Both the position numbers and the translations under genes were made by a program. DNA of 64,000 nucleotides, taken from Helopsaltes ochotensis (lineage: Eukaryota > Chordata > Aves > Passeriformes > Locustellidae). Below the pieces are notes generated by a model. The model ran no database searches and was not told the DNA's origin. It worked only from the letters and a program-made list of their open reading frames with translations. Positions 37,138-47,802 of the stretch are shown here, in pieces; position 1 is the first letter of the stretch; every line of letters starts with the position of its first letter. The DNA is taken from the NCBI GenBank assembly GCA_013400155.1, contig VXBM01000430.1, forward strand, positions 479,762 to 543,761, given 5' to 3'.

Positions 37138-37278
37138 TAAAACAAAACAAAACAAAACAAAACAAAAAAACCCAACCCCCCCCAAAAAAAACCAGACAAA
37201 CAAACAAAAACCCACCACCACCACCACAACAAAAACCCATCAAAAAAACCCACACCCAAAAAAACCCCCAAAAAAACC
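37138..37278. repeat. C/A-rich low-complexity tract inside CR1
   Basis: It begins with (AAAAC)n, then A runs with C blocks, a CCACCACCACCAC stretch and AAACCCC words. It lies between the endonuclease-side and reverse-transcriptase-side parts of the CR1 segment and has no CR1 similarity, so it expanded or inserted after the CR1 arrived. Confidence 0.88.
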
Positions 37279-37464
37279 TAAGTAGAATTTGAGTCTTCTA
37301 CTAAATGGGGTGGGGGGCCCAGTGATAAAGGATACAGAAAAGGCCGTGGTCTTGACTGGTGTCTTCACCTTAGACTTTACTAGTAAGCTCAGCTTTTAGG
37401 AATACCAGGGCAAAAGTCTGGAGTAACAAAAATGTTCACTTGCTGGAAGCAGATCAGGGAATTC

Positions 37465-37521
37465 ATAAGAAAACTGGACATACATAAGAAAACTGGACAT
37501 ACATAAGAAAACTGGACATAC
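37465..37521. repeat. 19-bp unit in three perfect tandem copies
   Basis: ATAAGAAAACTGGACATAC is repeated at 37465, 37484 and 37503 with no mismatch, inside the decayed CR1 segment. Perfect identity in an old element suggests recent slippage. Confidence 0.92.
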
Positions 37522-37850
37522 AGAAGCCTCTGGGCTCTGCTGGAATGTACCCACAATTGCAGGGGGAGCTGGTTGGTGTTATTGCCAAGGCCACTTGATT
37601 ATCTTTGTAAAAAAAATAGTGGTTGAGAAAGATGCTCGAGGACTGGACTATCTCCTATCTTCAGGAAGGGCAAGAAAAAGGACACAGAGAATTACAGGCC
37701 AGTCAGCCTCATCTCGATCCCTGGAAAGGTGATAGAGAAAGTACCTTCCAGGGAAGGACAAAAAGTTCTTTGGGTGTAGTCAGCATGGACTCTTAAAAGA
37801 GGAGCACTTGCTTGGCTAGCAGGGAGAGAACCTGTTGAACCTATTGGGTT

Positions 37851-39195
37851 AATTTTGTGAATACTAGGATCTGAACTGGAGAGGTACAACAATGCATATG
37901 CATATGCAGGTGAAGTGAACTTCATATTAAAAAAAATTGAGAAAAGAGAGTGGATTGCATGAGAAATATTTACTTGTAGGTCTTCTTTCATTCAGGACTT
38001 TTTTTGATATTTTTTGCACTACAGGTTTTTTTTCTTGGAAGTCATTCAAGGTGAAGCCTTGAAGCTTTCAATTGCAAATGAGATAATGAAACTCTTATTA
38101 GGCAGAGTCAAGACTCATAATTTCCAGATTTTGGTCTTGATTACAGTTTGGTTACTAGATTTTGTGGCTCCAAATGAGGAAAAGATATAGTAAAGATGAA
38201 TAATTTTGGCCTACATCATGAAAAGAGGAAAAATGAGGATGGCTAACTAACAGATTAATCACTGGGAAAAAATGCACATTTTTCATAACTTTTAAATGAG
38301 AAAGTCTATGAAAGGAATAAAATTAAATTAACTAGATTTTAAAAATTAAATTAAAATGTTATATAATATTTGAAAAATAGCTTCTTTTCTTTAACCAGTT
38401 TTTATTAGGATCATGGACTGCACTAATATACCACGTAAATGTGTGAAAACTGTCCCAAAGTATTGCATAGTTTTAACTCATCAGATTTATAAGATTGTGA
38501 CCTGTTCTGATGAAGAACAGACATGATAATAGCTCCATGTCTTTCATAATGATCTCTAGCACAGACATGGTTAGAAAAGCTGATGAATTCTGAAAAGAAG
38601 TTAAGTGTGTCATGCTAGCATTTATTTGAAAGGAAACAAAGTTCTCAGCCCAACAGATCTGAATTCTTTTCTGCAAGGTTCCAGGTGACAGAGTCTGCAT
38701 AACAAGTTTAGCAGGAACTTTCTCTGCCCATACGTGATTTTAATAGAGTGAAAAAAATTTAAAAGATTATATCTAAACATAAGAAATGATTGAATGATCT
38801 TAGACGCTACTAAGAGGATATCATTTTTATAAATAATTCTGTTAGCTGAATATCTGGCCCTTCAGAAAGCTCTTAAGATCAATATTATTCTTGCAAAATA
38901 AGAAAAAAAAAAAGGTTGGCCTTAACTGGAATAGTAGCAATAAATTGTCTGCATTCTAAGGTTATACTTTGTTGTAGGTGAAAAGATAATTTAGCATTTC
39001 TTCTGTTTTTAACTCCTTTACCTGAAAACAAGTAAAATTGTTCTTCATACCTCAAGATATAATACCTCTCAAATTTAGATCAATATTGTCTAAAAAAGCC
39101 TACCAGCAAAATTGAACAGACTTATTTTTTTATCTTTCACTGACTTGAAGACCAGTACAACTTTATACCCTGTACATTGTAAGACAAATATTAGC

Positions 39196-39196
<1 letters not shown>
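37851..39196. other. A+T-rich non-genic stretch
   Basis: No gene or repeat family recognised. A 75-codon minus-strand frame (38473-38700) has no recognisable product. Confidence 0.5.

Positions 39197-39267
<71 letters not shown>
39197..39267. repeat. A71 homopolymer
   Basis: Seventy-one uninterrupted A. I see no AATAAA just upstream, so this does not look like the tail of a retrocopy. The 86-codon frame across it is an artefact of the poly-Lys run. Confidence 0.97.
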
Positions 39268-39270
<3 letters not shown>

Positions 39271-40831
39271 TCAATGTATTTCTTTTCTGTTCAACATTGC
39301 CATAAGATAGATAGTTTGAAGGTATGGTCAGTGTGGCATACAGTTTATCAAGTTTCTTCTTTATTTCAATAACAAAGAATATTCAAATGTGTGTAATAAT
39401 AGTGCACTGTTCTACAATTTAGGTTATGTTTTTATGGTAAGGTGGATGAAGATTTAAAACAAAGCTGTTGTTGTATGGATAAAGCAAGACCATCCTCCTT
39501 GTGTAACTCCTTCCCATAAAAAGAGTCACTTTTGCCTGTGTGAAATTAAAATTTATTGTCCTACTCTCGAACCATCAGTCCTTCAAAATAGCATGAATTC
39601 CCTTGAGAGACTAATAGACAAACAATTTAAGAGGGAAAAGAAACTTTAGAGATATATTAAAAGTAAGATTATTCAAATGTTTTATTAAATTTTGTTTTAG
39701 ATAAATGTCATAAAAGCTTCTAAGAGATATTTGAGGTCAGGGAGGTCATTGTCATGTAACAGATGAGAAAGCACTGAATTAAGACTCAGAACTGTTGAAT
39801 TTTCATTTTAGTTCTGCCATTGAGGCATCATGATGTCAAGAGAGTCACTTGTCTGTACTTCAAACTGACAGCCTTGAAAATAGAGATAATTGCATGTCTC
39901 AAGTCCGATCTCTTCTGATATACTAATGTTTTGCAATGTAACATTTCATCTGACTACAAACCACGGGGCAAAACCAGCTTAGAAATAACAGATTACTTTT
40001 CTTTCAGAATTTTAGTCCTCCATAGAGCTATTATCATCACAAAATATAGTTTATTTCAGATGTGATACCAGGTTGTAATCGCCAACGTCTCCAGCCTGGC
40101 AGGTCATGCTTTAAGTCATTTTGGTGGTAATTTAAGATTCTTACTCTTTAGAAGATTGGGAGTATTTTTATGAAATTCAGTTGTTTAAAGGTAATCTGTT
40201 GAGTGTCTAATCCTCCAAAAGAGGCACAGGGCCAAGGTACTGACCACTTGCAGTGGTTATGTCCCATGGTTCAAAGGGTTTAATCAGTGTTGAGCCAAAC
40301 TCTGCCCATTGGTTTTACTGAGATGATATGACTGCAACAGATGGCAAAATTTGTCTTGCGTTTCTCTGGCCTCCTTCCAAATTGGGTGATTACATTCTGC
40401 ATAACTACAGTTATGTACAGTTTCAGTTCAGTTCAGTATTTTTCATCCTCTTCATTGCTAAGCAGTTTTCATATTTGAGGAACCTATTTGGGTTTTTTTA
40501 TGGGTTCACAGATGACACATTTCCATAGTTAAACCAGTATTTTTTATTCATAGCAAAGCAGCATGCTAAGAATCTCTCTGCACAGAAACAAGCACAATAC
40601 AGGTCTTGAGAATCTTAGAGTCCTTTCAGATTGTTACAGTTCTAATATATTAAAGTATGCCTGGCAATTGTGTTTATATATTGTGAAATGTATTGCCAGT
40701 GTAAGAGCCACCACTTCCAGTCCTGCAAACAAACTGAATTAAGAATGGTGTGCTTTGAAGTGTAATATAAATAAATCATTTTGCCATCAAAAAACATTTA
40801 TTTCATCTGAACCTCCCCCCCCACACAAAAC

Positions 40832-40832
<1 letters not shown>
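39268..40832. other. Non-genic stretch
   Basis: A+T-rich, no recognised gene or interspersed repeat. A (C)9 block (40814-40822) with AC-rich DNA leads into the next A run. Confidence 0.5.

Positions 40833-40877
<45 letters not shown>
40833..40877. repeat. A45 homopolymer
   Basis: Forty-five uninterrupted A, preceded by a run of C and CACACAAAACC. This resembles the other C/A-rich tracts rather than an mRNA tail. Confidence 0.97.
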
Positions 40878-40879
<2 letters not shown>

Positions 40880-40959
40880 AGGACAAAACACTTTTTATTA
40901 ACAAATTATTATTGTGTTCCAAAATGCACTGCTAATGACTTGCTTCGCTTTTTACATAA

Positions 40960-41007
40960 TTGTGGTTACAACAACAATTGTTATAACCACAATTGTGGTT
41001 ATAACAA
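40960..41007. repeat. Triple alternating 15-mer with RUNX-like cores (perfect 30-bp palindrome)
   Basis: A 15-base word TTGTGGTTATAACAA occurs forward at 40993-41007, reversed directly next to it at 40978-40992, and forward with one change (TTGTGGTTACAACAA) at 40960-40974. The last two copies make a perfect palindrome with no spacer. Each copy holds TGTGGTTA, which fits the known RUNX binding core. It may be a cruciform-prone slippage product or a composite binding site; the sequence alone does not decide. Confidence 0.85.
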
Positions 41008-43474
41008 CAGATGTGAAACAAGAAAATTCTGCTGCAAGTTCTAGCCTAAAGATAGGAGAACAATAACCAGAATAAATCATGTACAGAAAATTAATCTCTG
41101 TGTGAGGAAAAATGTATGGATGTAAGCATAAGCTAACAAAGTACTTTCAAAAAGTAGTTACAGTGATTACAAATCTTACTAGAACTAATTCTAGATTTAG
41201 TGAGAGCCTGTTAATGTTACATTAGGAACATCCTTTTCAGAGTCCTTGAAGAATTCCCACTCCTCCTCCTTTAACCTGTCATAAGTATCAAAAAAGAATT
41301 TTTACTTAAAAGTGCATATTTGTGCCAAATATTGGTTAATTATGCTGTTTTGATGTGTTTACTATTTAGACTTCAATATTCAACTGTGGACATATCCTTA
41401 GTTTTTAGTTAAATTCAACAACAGTGAGATTCCTGTGTTCTCATCCTTCTGTGTTCTTAAAAAAGTATACTGAAATTTTTTGATTTAAATGCTTATAGTT
41501 ACAATAAACATTTTAAGTGATTTGAAATCTGTTAAATTGGAATATTTATCAGCTTTTCCAGTTTCTTTATATTTAGATGCTTGTTTATTTCCTAGCCTCT
41601 TAATATCATCCATCATTGCAAATTGCCAAGTATGTACCCACCAAAAGTCCTCCAGTTTAACATGTACATTTACTTGAAGCAAACAATATAAATTTGTGGG
41701 GTTCGACGTATGGAGATACTAAGAATGACTACCTTCATTTCCTTCCAAATGAAGATTCACTATAGTAAGGAATTAAGTTATATGTTGCATTTCCGTTGAA
41801 CCCATTTATCTGAAACTGCTCAGAAATTCACAGGATATCTTCAGGGATTCCAGAGGTCATGATTAGGAAAGACAGTTACATATCGGTAGCTTTCTTAATT
41901 ACTTCTCTTTTAGAGTTTTATTCTCTTGACTCCTTTACTGTGACCAAAGCATCTGGCTGGGACATGTTTTATTATTTCTTAGGGACTATGTTAACACGGC
42001 TCATTTTGTGGCTCTTGTTCACAATAAGCCGTATGTAATGGTAGCTAGATCTTCCCAGATAAGTTCATGATGCTATCTCAGTGTGAATAGAACTTACAGT
42101 AAATGAATCAGGCTTCCTTTGGATAAAATAACCTATTTGGTCTATTTTGGATAAAATGAGATTTCCTATGTGCATTATGTGTAGGAGGAACTCTCTTGTT
42201 CACTGAAAACTCACAAAGTGAAGACAATGTTCAGTTTCTCCCTCCACCAGCGTGGTAGCCATTGTCACTAGTGTCACCAGTTATTGCCAGCAACGTTCAT
42301 GCGTGGTTGGAGAGGCAGGTGAATCATACTACCTGCTGGGAATTAATTTAAGAAATGAAGAGCATTTGAACTTTCAAACTGAAAACTTGTTCATTACATC
42401 TAGACAAGTAGTTGGAGGTGTCAAAGTGTTTACACTGAGTTTGATTCCTGCTTTCTCCATTTTAATTCTGGTGAATACCATACTGTGACAACTGATGACT
42501 ACCCCAACACTGCTGTGAATGGTTCTTAAAAAACTTTTATCTTCTTTAAAGTCTAGATTGCCCATGCTTATTTAATTTGCTTTACTTTAAAAAAATAAGT
42601 TTCACTCTTCTGAGAAAACTGTAGAATTGCACAAATGTTTCCTTTCTCTCTCCCATTCAAGACCTGCCTGTTTATTGGTTTTGATTCTTGAAAAAAGAAG
42701 TATTAGGTTTTTATTATTGTTATCGGTGAGCATCATCAGTTTTCTTGTGGAAAATTGCTTTCTTCATGCAGTTACTGAGATGGCTATCACTGTTAATTCT
42801 GTCAAGTTCTGACAATGAATTATATTACCAAGTTTTAGTTCCCTTTGGAAAGAATGGATAACATATTAGCTCTAGGATACGTACAAGTGACATGATAAGA
42901 AAAGGTTAGTAATACTCGTGTACAGAAATGATCCATTTAATTATTGCATATTCATGATTATTTTATTTTGTGCTCTGTTTCTAGGGACCTATTCATGTCT
43001 GGCCAAAACATAAAAGTGAGGCTGATTTTATTTGGAAATGAAGCCAGGCAAAACTGCTACATCTAGTGGAAAACTTAATGAGTTCTCTATGCCTTCTATT
43101 TGTAGACAGAATAATTTAAAAAGATCATCGAAATGAATATTTTATTTTTCCCTCATGCTCCAAGTTGGCTGAAGAGGTAGTATTCCTTATAGTGAAAAAT
43201 ATATATGAAATGGAGCTGTCAGTCTCTTTCCCCATGCAATTTTGAGGGGTCTGTTAAATTCAGTCAATGTCATTGACCTGTCAAAGGATAGTAGAATATT
43301 TTATCCTTTTTTCCAAGGTAATCAAGAAACAGTAGACCAGCAAATTCTACCATGACTGATAACAGTCAGAAATAGAATACAATCATAGAAACAAAAGAAA
43401 AAGTGTCATGTTTGTACAGAGCCATAATAATAAAAGAACAGCTATGGAAGTATGGAAAAACAGCTTGTTCAATG

Positions 43475-43476
<2 letters not shown>
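41008..43476. other. A+T-rich non-genic stretch
   Basis: No gene or interspersed repeat recognised. Frames of 61-78 codons are unremarkable. Confidence 0.5.

Positions 43477-43504
<28 letters not shown>
43477..43504. repeat. T28 homopolymer
   Basis: Twenty-eight uninterrupted T on +. Confidence 0.95.
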
Positions 43505-43508
<4 letters not shown>

Positions 43509-43871
43509 GTTCTTTCTTTTAGTTAAATTATTTTATACAAATTATTTTGTTAAGTAACTAGTGGAATGAAAGTTTAACAGAAAGGTAAGTGATTTTTTCC
43601 ATTTAAATTTATTTGTATTTCAAGTTACATTTTTGATATGGGACATTGTGCATATGTGACTCATATTTTCTGTGATGTAAATTTGTCTTATGTAATGCAG
43701 ACTAATGAATATAGTCTGATTAATGAGACTACACTAAATTAAGATTGAGTACCATTCTATAAAATCAATATTTTTAAAACTATTTTAGTATATATAACTT
43801 CATGCCAATTTTAAGAAACAAACCACTTTTTTTTTTTCCTTTTGTATATCAAACAATTAATTTCAATTTTG

Positions 43872-43926
43872 GTAGGACATGTTGTCCTACTGAATTGTAG
43901 TTTATGGCATTTTATGTAGTAGGACA
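43872..43926. repeat. GTAGGACA in three copies, two forward and one reversed
   Basis: GTAGGACA at 43872-43879 is followed after three bases by its reverse complement TGTCCTAC (43883-43890), and GTAGGACA recurs at 43919-43926. The reversed copy can pair with either forward copy, so two alternative hairpins are possible. Confidence 0.7.
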
Positions 43927-46900
43927 AACTATGAAAGGCTTCTGAATTTATCTTGGAAAGAAAATGACATTGTTAACCAACAAGAAATAATTCATTATGT
44001 CAATAACCATCTTCTTCTAATGCCTTTGTCTAGAAAAGAATCAGAATACTTTGCAAGAAACTTGCTACTGGTTGTAAAGAATCTCCTGAATCAGAATGGT
44101 TTCTGAGCCAGAATATCAACCCTCTTATTAAAATATTTTCCCGTATTTTATTAAATATTGTCATTATGGGTATGTATACACATGAATATGCTCAGAATTA
44201 TTTTCAGAGGTAAAAAAGCAAGATTTTGACCCTCCAGATTATGCCCTTGAGAAGTCTGACACATTATAGTCACTTCTCATTTAGGAGCCTTTTTTTTTTC
44301 TTGAGACTAATACCTACCTCAGTCCATCAACAGTGTCTGAAAGTACGCAAGGCTATGGAGCATGGAAAGCAGCTCAAGCTCAGTTTGAACTTTTTTTGAT
44401 GATTCATTTTTTAAAAAATGATAGTTATAAATTGGTTGTTAATGTATCAAAACAAACAAAAAAGTTTCATCCATTACCAGTTTTCATTGGAGAGATTTCA
44501 TGGGGTTCAAATTACAGTCCTATAATGAAAGTTATATGTGATCTATCTCTAAACCATCTCTGCACTATATTGTATTTCCAGACTTGTGAATGTTTTGTTG
44601 TCACAGGAACAGAAACAGGAGAAATACGTTAAGATAAAGAAATGCCCTTGTCTGCCATTGAAAGGAAAAAAGTGTGCCCTGCGCTGTTGTCCATAAACTG
44701 TCATGTAGCATTTTCATGGAAGAATTTCAAGGTAGCTAAGACTATAGGATTTCTATGTCTAGCCTAGAACATACTGCACAAAGATATGCAACAAAACATG
44801 CCATAAGATCTGACAACTTCTATTTCAAGCATGAGAAGCAGAATACTACTCTTTGAAGTTAAACATTTTTAAAAGTGAAACATATAGAGAACAGCTTCAA
44901 ATATTCTTGGATGTTAGTTTGCACTATAATGAACACCAAATTAAAATGTGCTTAGGATATTTGAAAATCAATCTATTTATTTTGAGCTTAATGTTTTGCT
45001 AAATTAGATTTAAAAGCTACAACAGGGTCTGGATTAAACAGAAAGAATCAAAAGAAAACCTGCAAATTCAGTTCAGGCATTTGAAAAGTATTTAGATGAC
45101 ATTAACAGCTGGGTCTCAATGGTGATGTTCAAATGGATAGATTAGGGGAGGTGCACTATCTACTCATTTGCTTTCACAACATTGATTTGCAGTTCACAAC
45201 AGAAGTTAAGGGTTTTTTTTTTAATTTTCTGTTCTGCATTTGTGTTTCAAATCTAAAATGTTTGGTTTAAGCTATCAAACTTAAAGTTTGGTTTAAGGTC
45301 AAATGGATGTAGCAATGTTAAAACAAAATACAGGCAAGCAGTGTTGTTTCTGAAAGAAAAAAAATCTCATCCTCCTGCAGAAGGACTTTCATCAGGGACA
45401 GGTAATTGTGTGTATTTATATTGTGGCTTTATATTCGGTTTTTAATTGTTTTTGGAGAAAGAAGGAGACAATTAGCAATGTGTTACTTCCAAAAGATTTA
45501 ACATTTACTCCATTTCTAAATCATCCTTTTAGTTATTTGACCCACCTTATGAAGCAGTGGATCAGCTGGCTATCTAAGGCTTTTTTTTTAATGTCAGTTG
45601 TGGCAGCTGCATTACAAAAAGTGGTTACCACAGGTAAACAGTTAAGCTCTTAATTGTAATATTCTTCCTGCTTTTGTGGTGCTACCTTCTCAGGATAGTT
45701 GAAGCCTTGTGTATTTAATAAACCAAGAAAGTGTTAATTAATACACTAAAGTTGGCAGACAATGAAATGGGGTCTGAGTGTACTTTTGAAAGAATCTGCA
45801 GATACTGGAAAAGCTTCAAACCACATAGGAGACCTCTATATTCATGTCAGCAGATGGGATTTTGTTTGAAAATGCAGGGTTGCAATAAAAATTTGGGCTA
45901 CTGCTGGAGTTGTTCGGTTCCATGAGCTTTTAATGACCAGCTGTTTTCTGTATCCATGGTTACCCTGAATGTTAAAACATCCTTTTCAAAAAAAATATTT
46001 ATATATTGGTCTTTATTTATTTTATGCTACATCTAACTATGGAACAATATTAAACAATGGTGTCTAATAGTACACTACTGGTTTTGCCAAAGTAAATACA
46101 CCTAGGTAAAATAGCCTAGATACATCTAAATGAAAAAAAAAAAGTCTTATTTCTTTATATTTCTTTTTGTAATTAATACTCATAAAGAAATAAGTTATTG
46201 TATTGACTAATAAAGATCTTACATAAAAACAAATATGATCATAGAAGAGAAATTTACCACTGCAGGAAAAGGAATACGAATAAATGTCATAGATTGTGCT
46301 GTCTTTGCATTTTTGTTAAAGTGCTTATGTCAGGTTGCATAAGGTATAAATTATAGACTTATGAAGTCTCAATAGACAGTAATTAAATTTATGGGATTGT
46401 CACAGAACATTATGTATCTAGTAAGATAGTCATTTTGTTTATGACTATACTGTCTATGACTATGGTCCATGACTGCCTTAGTCTTTGTACACAGCTTCAA
46501 TGTTTACCACTTCACCAGAATTAAGGGTCTTTTTAACCTAAAAACTATAAAAAATATTTATAAGATACAAATTATGCTGTATTATACACTTAAATAGGAA
46601 TATTGCAGTAAACCACTGTTTTAACACTTGCATCTTCCTGTACATTCAATTATTTTACACTCTCAACCAGTCCAAAATATTTTCCACAGTTTTCCTACTG
46701 AAAATATCCTGTTGTTGCCCTGCAGTGAAGTAAAAGTTACTTAGCATCTTAAATTAATGCTAAGTATTTAATAATCTTAAATTAAGGAGAAGATAATTTA
46801 TCAGGAAGTAATCCAGATACTTAAGCATGATAGTGTACTTCATAAAAAAGAATATTATGTTTAATCTGCTTCTCTCTGAGTCTTAAGGGCAGCCAGGTGA

Positions 46901-47755
46901 ACTGCTTTCATGCATTTTGGACGCAGAATCTTCACACCTTCAGGAGACTATTTTATGACAGCATGAATAGTTTTTTATCTTTCAATAATGGCTCTACCTA
47001 ATATCATAAAGGTGCTTTACAATATGTAAGAAATACAGGTATTATTTAGACAAAATGTCATTAATTTTTTATGCAAATCAAAATCCTTTATTCTACACTA
47101 ATTCCGAGATATTTCCAAATTTGGCTGATATTTTTAAATCTTTTTGTGATTTATGTTTAAAATGAAATAATATTTTCAAAAATATATCTTTTAATGCCCA
47201 CTAGATTTAGTAGAATTATAGCTTCAGTTCAAGGAACTAGATTATAAGAGACAAAGCTGACACACTTGCACTCTGTCCTTAACTAGAATAAGTTTATAGT
47301 TTTAAGTAAATGTTCATTGATTTAATTTGAAGGAATTTTCAATTTCAATTGAAGTCAGTTTTTATTGACACAAGGTGTTAAGATTTTAGCTTTTCCACAG
47401 TCAGAATCTTGGCTGCGTAATTGTCTAATTTAGTGTCTGTCAGTATTTTAAAATCAGTTTGCTCTTTAGTGTTACTCAGAGAAACACATTTTCATTTCCA
47501 GTAAAGAAGTGAAACAGTATACCTGTGATAAATTTGAGGTTTTATATGAAAACAATGACACAGTTCTGTTGGGAACAGTAATGAAGAGTGTCTGAACTCA
47601 AAAGATCTGCATAAAACTAAAAAGCTTCCCTTAGATCTGCTGCGACTTTTAGGCAAAGGCAGGTCCCAGCTAAACAGCTCTGAAAGATTCAGCTAAAATA
47701 TAGTGATGTCAAAAAGAAAAAGAATAGAATCTATATGTGAATATAATATTCTAAT

Positions 47756-47802
47756 TTACGTAATTACGTATGTCTTCTGGATAAGTTATCATCCTTACGT
47801 TA
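47756..47802. promoter_or_regulatory. Candidate cluster of TTACGT motifs (PAR-bZIP/D-box-like)
   Basis: TTACGTAA (47756-47763) is directly followed by TTACGTAT (47764-47771), and TTACGTTA lies at 47795-47802. The core TACGTAATTACGTA is a perfect 14-bp palindrome. TTACGTAA is the known consensus of PAR-bZIP and NFIL3 proteins. Each word keeps its CpG. The function is inferred from motif words only. Confidence 0.3.

Larger units (their letters stand above)
36780..37850 (+). mobile_element. Internal CR1 ORF2 segment, decayed (endonuclease end to start of reverse transcriptase)
   Basis: This is a different part of CR1 from the other copies. The end of the apurinic-type endonuclease domain is visible as GDFNHPKICW (36817-36846). 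A WVNKELL linker follows at 36935, in another frame, and the reverse-transcriptase entry NYRPVSLISIPGKVIE follows at 37690-37737, in a third frame. A phrase matching CAGCATGGACTC lies near 37782. The three landmarks lie in three different frames and stops intervene, so the element is dead. It is truncated at both ends, lacks the CR1 3' tail, and is split by a C/A-rich tract (37138-37278). The left boundary is uncertain; similarity is clear from about 36800. The 119-codon minus-strand frame over its left part is a shadow. Confidence 0.85.

Noticed and set aside
39112..39372. 86-codon frame with a long Lys run
   Set aside because: Produced by the A71 homopolymer.
40741..40877. A45 run as the tail of a processed retrocopy (an AATAAA lies near 40768)
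   Set aside because: The AATAAA is about 60 bases upstream, a C9 block and CACACAAAACC lie in between, and no transcript-like frame precedes it. It looks like a C/A-rich tract.
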